Notes: generated by a model from the sequence alone, not told the origin. Numbered from the stretch's first letter, positions 46,916 to 56,377 are shown. The stretch is DNA of 64,000 nucleotides from Nostoc sp. TH1S01 (GCA_018993265.1 JAGKSW010000022.1:1-64000), one strand, 5' to 3'. A program made the numbers and translations.

Positions 46916-48745
46916 GTGAAAAAACTTGTAGGTTTAGTCGTATTTAGCTTAATTGCCACCTCCTCTGTTGCATTGGCAGATTCATCTCTTATTGTTGTTT
47001 TTCCACCACTTAACTACCAAACCAGTACGGAAAAAATATTTTTTCTGGGTACAGCACCAACTAATGGACAAGTATTAATTAATGGTAAGGTAGTTAACCG
47101 CAGTCAATCCGGTCATTTTGCTCCGAGTTTCCCTTTACAGCTGGGAGAAAATATTTTTACAGTCCGTCACAAAAATCAAACCATTCAGATTAAAGTGACC
47201 AGGCAGGCAACTGCGCCTGTTGTACCACAGGGGTTAGAATTTGCTCAAGGTTCTCTGACTCCATCAGTGGATATTGCTAGACTACCAGGGGAACTAATTT
47301 GTTTTAGTGCAGTTGCACCATTCAATGCTAACGTCTCCGTAAACCTCGCTAATCAAACTGTTGCCCTAGCACCACAACCCCAACAAGTACAACTACCTAG
47401 TAATTTGGCAGCACTCACGGGCAGAAACCAACCTACTTCTCAGCCAATTGCTGGTAAGTATGCAGGTTGCACTACGGTGCAACAACCTGATTCTCAATCT
47501 TTCAGCCTACTTTACGGTAACAACATCATTTCTGGTGCTGTTGTCCCCGATGCCAATCACGAGATAGATTTAGGCCAACCTCAGTTTAAACTGACCCTGA
47601 ATGGTAAGACAATTACTCAACCAGGAACTGGCAAAATCGCCATTCTCTCCCCAGCACAGTTACCTGTTGCTGAGGTGATAGTAGATGCTGGTGTAGCCCG
47701 CACTGGCCCTAGTACCGATTATTCCAGGCTTACCCCGCTACCTAAAGGAACACAAGCTACAGTTACCGGCAAAGAAGGTGAGTGGTTGCGCTTGGATTAT
47801 GGCGCTTGGATTAATAGTAAGGAAACTCGTATCTTACCAGGAGCTATTCCGCCACACGCAATTATTCGTAGTGTTGGATATCGCAGGCTTCCTGATGCTA
47901 CCGAGATGGTTTTTCCCTTACAATTTCCTGTGCCCGTCAGTGTACAACAAAGCAATCAGACTTTCACTTTGACACTTTACAATACTACTGCCCAAACAGA
48001 TATTATTCGTTTAGATGATGACCCTGTAATTTCTCGCCTTGATTGGCAGCAGCTGACTCCGGGACAGGTGCAGTACACCTTTAACCTCAAACAAGCGCAA
48101 CAGTGGGGATATCAACTGAGATATGAAGGTACGACCCTGATTTTAGCTTTACGCCATCCGCCTGCCATTAAAAATCGGCGACAAAAGCCTTTATCCGGTA
48201 TCAAGATTCTACTTGATCCGGGGCATGGTGGCAAAGAATCTGGTGCCTCTGGGCCAACGGGATATCTGGAAAAAGATGTGAATTTGGCGGTAGCGAAGTT
48301 GCTGCGCGAGAATTTGGTGGAACTTGGTGCAACAGTGGTGATGACAAGAGATGTTGACAAAGATGTGTCTTTACCAGAGCGTCAAGCAATTATTGCTCAA
48401 GAAAAACCTGCGATCGCACTTTCCATTCATTACAACTCTTTACCCGATGACGGCGATGCAGAAAATACCAAAGGAGTTGGGATGTTTTGGTATCATCCCC
48501 AAGCTCATAACCTAGCAGTATTCATGCACAACTATCTAGTTAAAAAACTCAATAGACCTTCTTACGGAGTGTTTTGGAATAACTTGGCCTTAACTCGACC
48601 AGCCGCCGCACCATCAATACTGATGGAATTAGGTTTTATGAGTAATCCTAATGAATTTGAATGGGTGACAAATTCTCAAGAACAGCAAAAATTAGCCAAA
48701 GCTTTAGCCGAGGGAATTGTTGAATGGTTTAACAGTGTTAATTAG
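46916..48745 (+). CDS. N-acetylmuramoyl-L-alanine amidase (Amidase_3) with SH3b domain
   Basis: This exported 609-residue protein has a signal peptide (1-21, VALA) and beta-sandwich-like N-terminal modules. An SH3b-type module occupies about 252-305 (VARTGPSTDYSRLTPLPKG, GEWLRLDYGAWI). A zinc-dependent Amidase_3 domain from about 428 has LLDPGHGG, the Glu in YLEKDVNLAVA, SIHYNSLP and the catalytic Glu in ILMELGFMSNPNE. It cuts the amide bond between MurNAc and the stem peptide. In filamentous cyanobacteria such AmiC-type enzymes help cell separation and septal-junction pores, but this protein's place is not proven. The start is GTG at 46916. Confidence 0.9.
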   Translation: MKKLVGLVVFSLIATSSVALADSSLIVVFPPLNYQTSTEKIFFLGTAPTNGQVLINGKVVNRSQSGHFAPSFPLQLGENIFTVRHKNQTIQIKVTRQATAPVVPQGLEFAQGSLTPSVDIARLPGELICFSAVAPFNANVSVNLANQTVALAPQPQQVQLPSNLAALTGRNQPTSQPIAGKYAGCTTVQQPDSQSFSLLYGNNIISGAVVPDANHEIDLGQPQFKLTLNGKTITQPGTGKIAILSPAQLPVAEVIVDAGVARTGPSTDYSRLTPLPKGTQATVTGKEGEWLRLDYGAWINSKETRILPGAIPPHAIIRSVGYRRLPDATEMVFPLQFPVPVSVQQSNQTFTLTLYNTTAQTDIIRLDDDPVISRLDWQQLTPGQVQYTFNLKQAQQWGYQLRYEGTTLILALRHPPAIKNRRQKPLSGIKILLDPGHGGKESGASGPTGYLEKDVNLAVAKLLRENLVELGATVVMTRDVDKDVSLPERQAIIAQEKPAIALSIHYNSLPDDGDAENTKGVGMFWYHPQAHNLAVFMHNYLVKKLNRPSYGVFWNNLALTRPAAAPSILMELGFMSNPNEFEWVTNSQEQQKLAKALAEGIVEWFNSVN

Positions 48746-48886
48746 TTAGGCAAAAGGCATCAAGGAAGCCAGACAATAGGATTTGTTTAACGCTTAAGCA
48801 GACTTTTGATATTCAATGAAAGCCGTCACAACTAAATATTAAATCATTTGTCTCTATTGGATTCAGGCTGTTTTTCACTTTTATAT

Positions 48887-49945
48887 ATGGATAAGATCCG
48901 GATTCTATTTCTTTCATCTGATCCTAGCGATGCTGGTCGTTTACGTTTAGGGCAAGAGTTACGAGATATACGGGAGAAAATACAACTCTCAAAGCAAAGA
49001 GATATGTTAGACCTGTTGCCCCGTGAATCGGTGCGTCCAGGAGATATAACTCAAGCAATTCACGATATTGAGCCTCAAATAGTTCACTTTTCCGGACATG
49101 GAATGATGACAGGAGAACTATGCGTGGAAAATAGCACAGGAAATGTTCAGCCTGTTGCGCCTTCTGCACTTAAGAACTTATTCAAACTGGTATCAACACA
49201 AGTTAAATGTGTAGTTTTGAATGCCTGTTATTCAGAAAAACAAGCAGAAGCCATTGCCGAGCATATTCCCTATGTTATTGGTATGAATCAAGCTATTGGA
49301 GATGGTGCTGCAATAGCATTTTCTGTTGGTTTTTATAAAGCATTAGGGGCTGGACGTTCTGTTACAGATGCTTATCAGTTTGCTTGTGTAGAAATTCAGT
49401 TAGAAGGTATTCCTGAACACCTAACTCCAGTTCTATGTTCCAAAGAGACAGAATTTAATCAAATTGAAGATGTTACTTTTTCTAAAACCAAAGAAGGATT
49501 AGAGTATACATCTATTAATATAAGGCAAGATAGAAAACTTTTTCTTGAATTGGTGAAAGATTTTCCTCCAAATGGAAGAGGTGCAAGATTTTTGAAAGAA
49601 CATGACTTAGGGGATCTTATTGCCCAAAAAGATTTGGCCATTATTTATAATTTTATTGACAGTTGGACAGATGTAATGCACGAATTTATAAATCCTAAAA
49701 TTGAGGAAAAGAAGAAACACTTTATGTCTAGTCTTGTGAATTTTATTAATGAATTAGGCAAAAACATTTGGACGTGTAATAATATTGAGTTTTCCTCCAT
49801 GTATCTTGATGACATTGAAGTTAGAGAAGACCGACTTGAGACAAGAGATAGACTTAATAAGATGGCAACAGATGCTTTTGATCTATACGAAGATTTGCTA
49901 CGCTGTTGTAGAATATCACTTGGAACTTTTGATGATGAAAATTAG
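48887..49945 (+). CDS. CHAT protein with unrecognised C-terminal helical domain
   Basis: ATG at 48887 is used, because an in-frame TTG at 48848 would add 13 residues. The 352-residue protein has a CHAT domain (1-190) with His71 (HFSGHGMM) and Cys114 (LNACYSE), closely matching the CHAT-AAA protein's N-terminus. In place of the ATPase it carries a 150-residue acidic/helical domain (from about 205: INIRQDRKLFLELVKDF to the end) with a Trp-rich helix and charged heptads. I do not recognise this domain. A single-gene CHAT protein with its own sensor or effector tail may be a stand-alone switch or a partner of the ATPase proteins 6-11 kb away. Confidence 0.82.
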   Translation: MDKIRILFLSSDPSDAGRLRLGQELRDIREKIQLSKQRDMLDLLPRESVRPGDITQAIHDIEPQIVHFSGHGMMTGELCVENSTGNVQPVAPSALKNLFKLVSTQVKCVVLNACYSEKQAEAIAEHIPYVIGMNQAIGDGAAIAFSVGFYKALGAGRSVTDAYQFACVEIQLEGIPEHLTPVLCSKETEFNQIEDVTFSKTKEGLEYTSINIRQDRKLFLELVKDFPPNGRGARFLKEHDLGDLIAQKDLAIIYNFIDSWTDVMHEFINPKIEEKKKHFMSSLVNFINELGKNIWTCNNIEFSSMYLDDIEVREDRLETRDRLNKMATDAFDLYEDLLRCCRISLGTFDDEN

Positions 49946-50083
49946 AATGTGAATCTTTTTATTATTGTGAATATATGGTATAATAGTGAGTTAAGCTTTA
50001 GCTATAAGACACCATACATATATTTAATTTTTACGTTATAAATAATTTCTAACTAGTTCGCTTTATTTATACCGACCTACTGA

Positions 50084-51004
50084 TTACAGTTTAGATTTAT
50101 GAGCGAAATTCAGCAGCCGCATTTGCATTAACAGATAATAAAATGCTGTAAACATTGCTGCGGAAAAAATTTGTCCGCCCCAACCATCATGCCAAAAATC
50201 AAATGATTCTCCATCCCAATATGCAACAGAAATTGCCAGCAATGCAATACGAGCAGTGTTGAAAGTAAAAGCAATAATACATCCCAACAAACCTATGATT
50301 AATATCTGGAAGACTTTGAGTCTGTAAGCCATACCTATTAACAGACTAGTCATCAACATCAACACCATCAAATCAAATCCGTTACAACCCCATCCTATAT
50401 TTACGCTACCTGTAGGCAAGTTCACCAATGTTTTATCTACACTGCTTGGATAACCCATAGCACGAAGTGCTAAATTAACACTCCAAGCTTGAATTTGATC
50501 CATTGTTCTTTCAGGAGTCAAGACTCGCCATATATATGCTGGTAAAAAATTAATTCCAGGATAAATACTAAGAATAAACAAGAAATTTGGGCGTAGATAG
50601 GATTTAAAGAACTTGATTCCCCAACTACTAATCACAATGCCTATTAAAATTACTAACCAAACTAATGCTTGTGACCAACCTTTGTTTAGACTGAAAGGGA
50701 AAAACCCAACTCCAAACAAAATCAAACTATGACCTAACCTTTTTTGGATAGTTCCAGCATTTAATTTAGCAATTTGACTTTTCTTTTGCCATAAGTCTTG
50801 TAATGCTAAATAAACAGCAGTAACGGTCAATAATGGAAATGTGCTACCACCAATCAAAAACTGTACCAGTGTTTTTAACCAAAAAAATAAGTAATAATAA
50901 AAACCTACAATCAAGCCACACCAAATAATTCGATTATGGTGCTTGGCGAAATAAGTTGATAATGTCTTCTTAATTTTATTAAGATACTTTTTATTTATAT
51001 ACAA
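50084..51004 (-). CDS. Exosortase-family transpeptidase (cyanobacterial type)
   Basis: The 306-residue protein has about seven to eight membrane helices and the exosortase active site: Cys207 in GWGCNGF, Arg252 in FNTARIAL and His272 in FWHDGWGG. Exosortases recognise C-terminal PEP-like tripartite tails, cut them and attach or release the protein at the envelope. The next minus-strand gene upstream (51184-51612) encodes one secreted protein with such a tail, so enzyme and likely substrate form a pair. The start ATG at 51004 is preceded by a weak ribosome site. No polysaccharide genes are beside it. Confidence 0.85.
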   Translation of the reverse strand: MYINKKYLNKIKKTLSTYFAKHHNRIIWCGLIVGFYYYLFFWLKTLVQFLIGGSTFPLLTVTAVYLALQDLWQKKSQIAKLNAGTIQKRLGHSLILFGVGFFPFSLNKGWSQALVWLVILIGIVISSWGIKFFKSYLRPNFLFILSIYPGINFLPAYIWRVLTPERTMDQIQAWSVNLALRAMGYPSSVDKTLVNLPTGSVNIGWGCNGFDLMVLMLMTSLLIGMAYRLKVFQILIIGLLGCIIAFTFNTARIALLAISVAYWDGESFDFWHDGWGGQIFSAAMFTAFYYLLMQMRLLNFAHKSKL

Positions 51005-51183
51005 GGTAATCCAATTCCTTAAATTAACTATTTATTAAGCAATACAAGTTAAGCAAATACTTATTCACAAGTATCTGCTTAATATCAATTACCTAAAGAA
51101 GGTTTATAAATAAACTCAATATCTTTCAATTAAAGAGGAATAACAGTTGTATTAGTGTTTACTTCAAAAGGTAATCAACTAAT

Positions 51184-51612
51184 TTACTGCATCTCGACGT
51201 GTTTTTGCTCTTGTCGATGTTTGCGGATTAAACCTATACCTAAAGCAGTTAGTCCTGGTATTAATAAGGGAACAGGAACTTCTTTATAGTTAGATGCTTG
51301 CTTACCTATTGGTTTTGGTCTATTTGGGCTACCTATGTTTGTTTGTATTGGTTTATTTGGGTTATTTGCATAGGTAGTAGTCCTATTACTTAAACTTTGG
51401 CTTCTGGGACTTTGTACATTTGTAGTCCATGTTGGCCAGGGTAGAAAGCCCAAAAGCCATTTAATTTCCAAAGATTTTGAATCTCTTGAACTCCTTTGTT
51501 CGGTTAGATTCGAGCTATTTTGAGCCAGTGCATGATCTTGCGTAATCAATATCATACCTGTAGCGATCAATGTAGCGATCGCCATACCTGCATATACAGT
51601 TTTAACTTTCAT
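51184..51612 (-). CDS. Secreted protein with PEP-CTERM-like C-terminal sorting tail
   Basis: The 142-residue protein has a signal peptide (1-30, ALA-QN). Its tail has the tripartite exosortase pattern: VPVP motif (about 112-115), a hydrophobic helix (LLIPGLTALGIGLI) and a basic cluster RKHRQE. VPVP here stands where VPEP is usual. The mature part is Ser/Asn/Pro-rich, low-complexity and without a fold, as in many surface-sorted proteins, which may be glycosylated. It sits 180 bases upstream of the exosortase gene on the same strand and is very likely its substrate. Confidence 0.8.
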   Translation of the reverse strand: MKVKTVYAGMAIATLIATGMILITQDHALAQNSSNLTEQRSSRDSKSLEIKWLLGFLPWPTWTTNVQSPRSQSLSNRTTTYANNPNKPIQTNIGSPNRPKPIGKQASNYKEVPVPLLIPGLTALGIGLIRKHRQEQKHVEMQ

Positions 51613-52096
51613 AAAATGATTATTCTCCTAACAAATTTTTACAGGATGAATCTCTGCAATTTGTGAAAATTACAGCAATGATGCACCAGCTATAAGTCAT
51701 CCATTTGATTTGGAAAATTCCCAATTGGAAATTGTTTTTATCAGTAACACAAAATATTTTTTGCTTAGACTTCAGAGCTAATGCGTAAAAAAACTCTTAA
51801 GTAAATTCAAATAATTACTAGCATTAGGTTTCAGGAAATAAAAGCTTAATTTAAACCCTTACTAGATAATTACTGAACTTGAGTTAATAAATTAGCTCTA
51901 ACTTTGTGGACGAATTTTGACTCCGCAAAGTTTCTACCTATATATAGGTTGAGTCTAAAATATTTTGAGCAGACTGTATCAATTTTTTCCTAATATTCAA
52001 CATTTCTCTATAAATTTTTATCTAGAGATTAATAAATATTCATCCATCTGTAGATGTATGCTTCGTAAGGTGATACCTATACTCTAGATATAATTC
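51613..52096. other. AT-rich spacer with no recognised gene
   Basis: This part of the 660-base spacer is very AT-rich and lacks open frames of note on either strand. The promoter of the secreted-protein gene should lie in 51613-51720. The rest of the spacer (to 52272) contains the xisI remnant listed separately. Confidence 0.5.
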
Positions 52097-52170
52097 TTGT
52101 ACTTTGTACTCTTAGGCATTGTACGAAATTGAGTCTCGTTTTTGCCTTATTGAAATAAAATGTCAAAATA
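52097..52170 (-). pseudogene. Decayed fragment of a second xisI gene
   Basis: A stretch of 74 bases aligns without gaps to 52509-52582 inside the intact xisI gene, with about 57 identical positions (TACTC, GGCATTG, AATTGAG, CTCGTT and TGTC blocks). It corresponds to the N-terminal helix of XisI. No start and no continuing frame remain, and the sequence outside the block shows little similarity. It is best read as the remnant of an older duplicated xisI. Confidence 0.6.
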
Positions 52171-52272
52171 TAGAACTTCAGCTAAATAACACCATAATAT
52201 CAGCTAAATAACCTCAAATTTTTTCTAAAGTTGGATATAGTAAAAAAATGTATCGTTAGGGTGCAATATTTC

Positions 52273-52611
52273 CTAACTTCCAAACCCAGTGAATTGACGT
52301 ATATATGGTTCGTGAAACGCCAAAATAATATCTTGTTTAGGTACGCCCATTTCTATCAATCGATTAGCAATTCCTTCTTCAGTACCATCATGCTGAATCC
52401 AAATTTTCCCATCTTTAATATCAAGATGTAAAATGCAGCCAAAATCACGTTTATTTCCTCGCCAACCAACATAAAGTAATTGGTAGTGGTCTTGCTGCTC
52501 GTCAAAAATTGTCTGTACTTCATACTCTTCGGCATTGCGTTTAATTGAGGCTCGTTGTTGCCGTTCTGAAAGAAGATGTCGAATATATTGCCGATATTGT
52601 TCTATAGCCAT
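52273..52611 (-). CDS. xisI: XisI family protein
   Basis: The 112-residue protein has the XisI fold markers: YRQYIRHLLSERQQ (N-terminal helix), HYQLLYVGWRGNKRDFGCILH and DGTEEGIANRLIEMGVPKQDIILAFHEPYIR. XisI was named for control of fdxN-element excision in Anabaena, but most copies are paired with XisH far from any such element, and their role is uncertain. The start overlaps the xisH stop by 10 bases, so translation is coupled. A decayed xisI fragment lies about 100 bases beyond its stop. Confidence 0.93.
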   Translation of the reverse strand: MAIEQYRQYIRHLLSERQQRASIKRNAEEYEVQTIFDEQQDHYQLLYVGWRGNKRDFGCILHLDIKDGKIWIQHDGTEEGIANRLIEMGVPKQDIILAFHEPYIRQFTGFGS

Positions 52612-53012
52612 TGACGAATCACCTCTTCTTGTACATCGTAAATCATCAATCGCAATTGATATTTGGTAACTGCCGAGGCAATAAATTTTCTTTGGAAGAA
52701 ACTTTCATAAATCGGGACGCGCACCGCTAAATAAAGTTGGCGTTCTGGTTCAATTTTATCTAACGCATCTCGATAATTTAAAAATTGTCCCAAGGAAGTA
52801 TGGAACTCTGAAACATTCGATGGACTAATAAAACTTTTAATTTCCACCGCTATTTTTCTGCCTTCTTGTTCTGCGGCTAACAGTTCCTCTGCGGCTAAAT
52901 CAATTTCAAAATCGACATCATCCACATTAATTTCATAAGGATCAGCCGTAATCTTCCAGCCATCTTTTTCTAAAGCGTTTCTAACAACATGATGAAATCT
53001 ATCCTTTGCCAT
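52602..53012 (-). CDS. xisH: XisH family protein, nuclease-like fold
   Basis: The 136-residue XisH protein has DRFHHVVRNALEKDGW at the start, the Asp in DFEIDLAAE and the Glu-x-Lys in IAVEIKSF, i.e. a PD-(D/E)XK core, with the family segment LGQFLNYRDAL and the end YDVQEEVIRQW. The nuclease residues are intact, but no activity has been settled for the family. With xisI it forms a two-gene unit resembling a toxin-antitoxin or excision module. No excisable element boundary is visible around it. Confidence 0.93.
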   Translation of the reverse strand: MAKDRFHHVVRNALEKDGWKITADPYEINVDDVDFEIDLAAEELLAAEQEGRKIAVEIKSFISPSNVSEFHTSLGQFLNYRDALDKIEPERQLYLAVRVPIYESFFQRKFIASAVTKYQLRLMIYDVQEEVIRQWL

Positions 53013-53115
53013 AGAAGACTCATATTTAATTGTTATATAAACTTAGTATCTATAAATTTGCTAACTTCTTTACCTCTTCGCGTTCCTTTGCGTAAACCTC
53101 TGCGCTACTTTGCGT

Positions 53116-53628
53116 TTAAAAAACCTTACCACGCTGCCAACCGTGGAAAATCGGCATTGTAAACAGCCCCCAAGCCAAACCTGTAATCAATCCAAAAGGC
53201 GTAACTAAATAATTATTAAAATCCCACAAGCCAAAAATTTGTGCTGCTAATTCTAACGGGTAAGCCATCATCAAAACACTGGCGAAAGCAGAACCATTCC
53301 AGCCGTATTGACTTAACCAATAAAAACCTTTACCGCCAGTCACAGTATATAGTAGGCGGGTAATCAACAAACCTGTAACCGTGCCATAACAGCGCATACA
53401 CACAGCCATGATAAATGGGGGTGCTAAATTTAAGCCCATTTCTGGTTGCGGACATACATGATTTCCCATGAAATAGATGATGTTCGCAATACCCCCAAGT
53501 AACCATACTCCAGACGCAGCTAAGAAAGGGGCGACTGGCGGGCCAAAAACCATTCCCGCCAGCAAAAAATCAGCAATAAAACTGACCCAATTAACTTGCA
53601 ACTCTCTTGTGAAAGCTACTCTAATCAT
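53116..53628 (-). CDS. DUF2085-like membrane protein
   Basis: The 170-residue protein has four or five membrane helices. After the second lies HVCPQPEMGL, and after the third CMRCYGTVTG, matching the DUF2085 pattern of a conserved Cys-Pro and a CxRCxG segment. The cysteines could bind a metal or form a disulfide. The function of the family is unknown. It sits 38 bases before the stop of the agrE gene (same strand), so the two could share a transcript. Confidence 0.72.
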   Translation of the reverse strand: MIRVAFTRELQVNWVSFIADFLLAGMVFGPPVAPFLAASGVWLLGGIANIIYFMGNHVCPQPEMGLNLAPPFIMAVCMRCYGTVTGLLITRLLYTVTGGKGFYWLSQYGWNGSAFASVLMMAYPLELAAQIFGLWDFNNYLVTPFGLITGLAWGLFTMPIFHGWQRGKVF

Positions 53629-53665
53629 TCCTCTCTGCGTCCTCTGCGCCTCTGTGGTTCGTCTC

Positions 53666-55777
53666 TTAACCTACCACCGCACGATAAGGACTTGTCAACT
53701 TATCAAGCTGCTGAATCAACAAACTGAGGAATAATCCCACATCTGTAACGACACCAACTGATTCAATCGAACCCCGATCGCTCAATTTAGTCACCACAGC
53801 TGGATTAATATCCACACAAACCATTTTCACACCAGATGGGGTCATATTCCCTACACCAATCGAGTGCAGCATGGATGACAGCATCAAAATCATCTCTGCG
53901 CCTTCAAGATGTTTGGCATATTCTTCCTGTGCTTTAATCAAATCCATTTGGGTATCAGGTAAAGGCCCGTCATCCCGAATGGAACCAGCTAAGACAAACG
54001 GCACGTTATTGCGGACGCATTCATACATCACACCGCTATTAATTGCCCCCGCCTCGACAGCTTTGGCAATGCTGCCATGACGACGAACGCTATTAATTAC
54101 CTTTAGGTGATGGCGATGTCCACCCCGGACTGCAACACCCCGTTTCATGTCTACACCGAGGGATGTTCCCATGATATTCTGCTCGATGTCGTGAACAGCG
54201 ATCGCATTTCCGCCTAGTAAAGCTTGTACGTAACCTTCTCGAATCAGGCGTGACAGATGTTCGCCACCACCAGTGTGAATGACCACAGGCCCAGCAGTGA
54301 CAACTACTTTACCGCCAGCATCACGGATTTTACGTAATTCCCAAGCGACTTGTTCCACCACTAACTCTACGCGGCGTTCGCTGGAAACACCCGCCGACAT
54401 AAAGCTGAATTCTTGGGCGTTGCGTTGTTCCCGCGATTCGGTTTTGCGGATGGTGCGAATACCTTGAACATCCACTACAACCTGTTCGCCAATTTCTAAA
54501 TCGCGGAGAATTTTACATCTGGCCAGGATACCATTTGCTGTTTGAGTAATGGCGATCGCGCCGTCCATGCGTTGATTTTCTACCTTCACCCACTGCCCAT
54601 TAATCCGCACTTCCGTAGGATAAATGGTGCTGACGTAGAAATCATCAGGTGCGACACCCGCCAAAGTTACAGGTTCCAACTTCGCATCCCGTTCATCTTG
54701 GGGTAAGTCTACCGCACCCAAATCAATTAACTGGGAGATGATTTCTTCCATCACCTCGTGGGAGGGTGCTGATACCTTCACCTCAGCCGCAGAGGTACTT
54801 TGCCGTTGTTCTCCCAAGTTGAAATTCAATACTTGGAAGCTTCCGCCTGTATCGACGATTAAATCTAAGGCGCGGTTAATTAAACCAGAGTCCAGCAAAT
54901 GCCCTTCTAAACGAATAATTCGGCTTTCGACAGAAACATTAGCGTGAACTTCTTCGCGGACTGGTTCTGTTACCCGCAAAGTGAGACATTTAGCTGCGCC
55001 ACCAGCTTTGAGAAATTCGGTTAACTGTGTTTCTAGGACATGAAAACCAACTTCTTGCAAACGTAATTTTAAAGCTTCGCTGGCTTTATTCATAATCACG
55101 ATGCTGTCTACATTCACCGCATTACAGGCGAAGTTGACTGCATCGGCTTCCTCTATAGCTATCCGCTTTTCTGCTGCCACGCGCATTTCTATTAAGCGGT
55201 TGGAGTAAGCATCAAAAGCCCCAGGATAGTAAAGTAAATAGCCGTTAACTAAAGGACAGAAGCAAGTATCTAAGTGATAAAAACGATCATCAATTAAACG
55301 CAGAGATAATACTTCAATATCCAGCCATTTGGCGAGATAGGGGTGAGAATCTAACTCAGAACGGAAGCCATATCCAGCCCATAGCCAACGCCCTTCTCTA
55401 TCTAGAAGTGCATCGCCTGCGCCTTCAAAAGGTAAATCTTTTGGCAGTTCATATACTGTGTAACCATTTTCTTCAAACCATTGCTTGAAGTAAGGTTCTT
55501 CTCCCTGACGTTCTTTGTGTAAAAAGCGACTTAAAACTACATTTTTGCCTAACACTAAACCCGCGTTGGCAGTAAAAACTAAGTCAGGCCAACCTTGCTG
55601 AGGCGTTACTAAATTTACAATTGCGTGTTCTTTGAGAATTTGGTATAAACCTTGCCACTGCTCGACGGCGCGATCGCGTGAGGATTTGTGAATATTCCCT
55701 TCCATCCAAGGATTAATCACATAATCTACATCATAGTGGTCAGGAGGACACATTAAAAAGCGAATCCGGGAATTCAT
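53666..55777 (-). CDS. agrE: AgrE/ArgZ bifunctional arginine dihydrolase / ornithine cyclodeaminase-type enzyme
   Basis: This is a 703-residue enzyme of arginine catabolism. The N-terminal domain (1-280) is a guanidine-modifying fold with the residues known from ArgZ: Asn71 (TANAGL), Glu118 (PFEGAGD), His168 and nucleophile Cys264 (GGAAKCLTLR). It turns arginine into ornithine, ammonia and CO2. The C-terminal ~350 residues (GGKVVVTAGPVVIHTGGGEH and after) are the LOR/SDH-type domain, which in Anabaena AgrE converts ornithine to proline. This links cyanophycin-derived arginine to proline and ammonium. The length matches the Anabaena enzyme. It starts at ATG 55777. Confidence 0.93.
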   Translation of the reverse strand: MNSRIRFLMCPPDHYDVDYVINPWMEGNIHKSSRDRAVEQWQGLYQILKEHAIVNLVTPQQGWPDLVFTANAGLVLGKNVVLSRFLHKERQGEEPYFKQWFEENGYTVYELPKDLPFEGAGDALLDREGRWLWAGYGFRSELDSHPYLAKWLDIEVLSLRLIDDRFYHLDTCFCPLVNGYLLYYPGAFDAYSNRLIEMRVAAEKRIAIEEADAVNFACNAVNVDSIVIMNKASEALKLRLQEVGFHVLETQLTEFLKAGGAAKCLTLRVTEPVREEVHANVSVESRIIRLEGHLLDSGLINRALDLIVDTGGSFQVLNFNLGEQRQSTSAAEVKVSAPSHEVMEEIISQLIDLGAVDLPQDERDAKLEPVTLAGVAPDDFYVSTIYPTEVRINGQWVKVENQRMDGAIAITQTANGILARCKILRDLEIGEQVVVDVQGIRTIRKTESREQRNAQEFSFMSAGVSSERRVELVVEQVAWELRKIRDAGGKVVVTAGPVVIHTGGGEHLSRLIREGYVQALLGGNAIAVHDIEQNIMGTSLGVDMKRGVAVRGGHRHHLKVINSVRRHGSIAKAVEAGAINSGVMYECVRNNVPFVLAGSIRDDGPLPDTQMDLIKAQEEYAKHLEGAEMILMLSSMLHSIGVGNMTPSGVKMVCVDINPAVVTKLSDRGSIESVGVVTDVGLFLSLLIQQLDKLTSPYRAVVG

Positions 55778-55939
55778 AAAAATCTTACTAGCGTTATAGA
55801 TGCTACAAGCCTAATTTGGATATACTGTCAAATCCGCTACGAAACCTCTACCTTGAGATAGTTGAAGGATTTACAAAGGCTTGACTCGGAAAGACAAAAG
55901 TTACGGCAGTGCGATTCCGTGTTATTCTAGCGCCATTTA

Positions 55940-56377
55940 GTGCGAATGACTCAGATGAGTGATTTAAAAATTACAATCGATCATCAACCCGATACAAAAG
56001 ATATTCGTACTGTCATCAGCCATCTGGTGGAATATAACAACAGTCAAACACAGCCAGATATACACGAACCTTTAGCTATTTGGGTGCGAGATGCTGACAG
56101 TACTATTGTGGCTGGATTAGTTGGTAAAACAAATTGGGAATGGTTGTATATTTCGCATCTTTGGGTTTCCGAAACACTGCGAGGTCAAGGATATGGCAGC
56201 AAAATGATGCTAGAGGCTGAAAAATTAGCGAAACAACGCGGTTGTGGCAACGTATACCTAGATACCTTTAGTTTTCAAGCCTTGGGTTTCTACCAACGTC
56301 TCGGCTATCAAATTTTTGGTGTTCTAGAAGATTTTCCCCCTGGTCATCAGCGATATTTTTTATCAAAAAAGCTATAG
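55940..56377 (+). CDS. GNAT family N-acetyltransferase
   Basis: The 145-residue protein has the GNAT core: LWVSETLRGQGYGSKMMLEAEKLA (motif A, with the acetyl-CoA pyrophosphate loop RGQGYG) and FYQRLGYQIFGVLEDFP (motif B). The substrate is not predictable from the sequence. GTG at 55940, ATG at 55946 and ATG at 55955 (MSDLKITI) are all possible starts, and none has a clear ribosome site. It diverges from agrE and is convergent with the nuclease-helicase gene, 59 bases between stops. Confidence 0.85.
   Translation: MRMTQMSDLKITIDHQPDTKDIRTVISHLVEYNNSQTQPDIHEPLAIWVRDADSTIVAGLVGKTNWEWLYISHLWVSETLRGQGYGSKMMLEAEKLAKQRGCGNVYLDTFSFQALGFYQRLGYQIFGVLEDFPPGHQRYFLSKKL

Noticed and set aside
52231-52431. 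Plus-strand 66-codon frame overlapping xisI
   Set aside because: It is a shadow of the xisI gene, which has clear family motifs on the other strand.
52273-53012. xisHI as evidence that an fdxN-type excision element lies here
   Set aside because: No recombinase, nitrogenase gene or paired attachment sites are visible. Most xisHI pairs are not linked to such elements.
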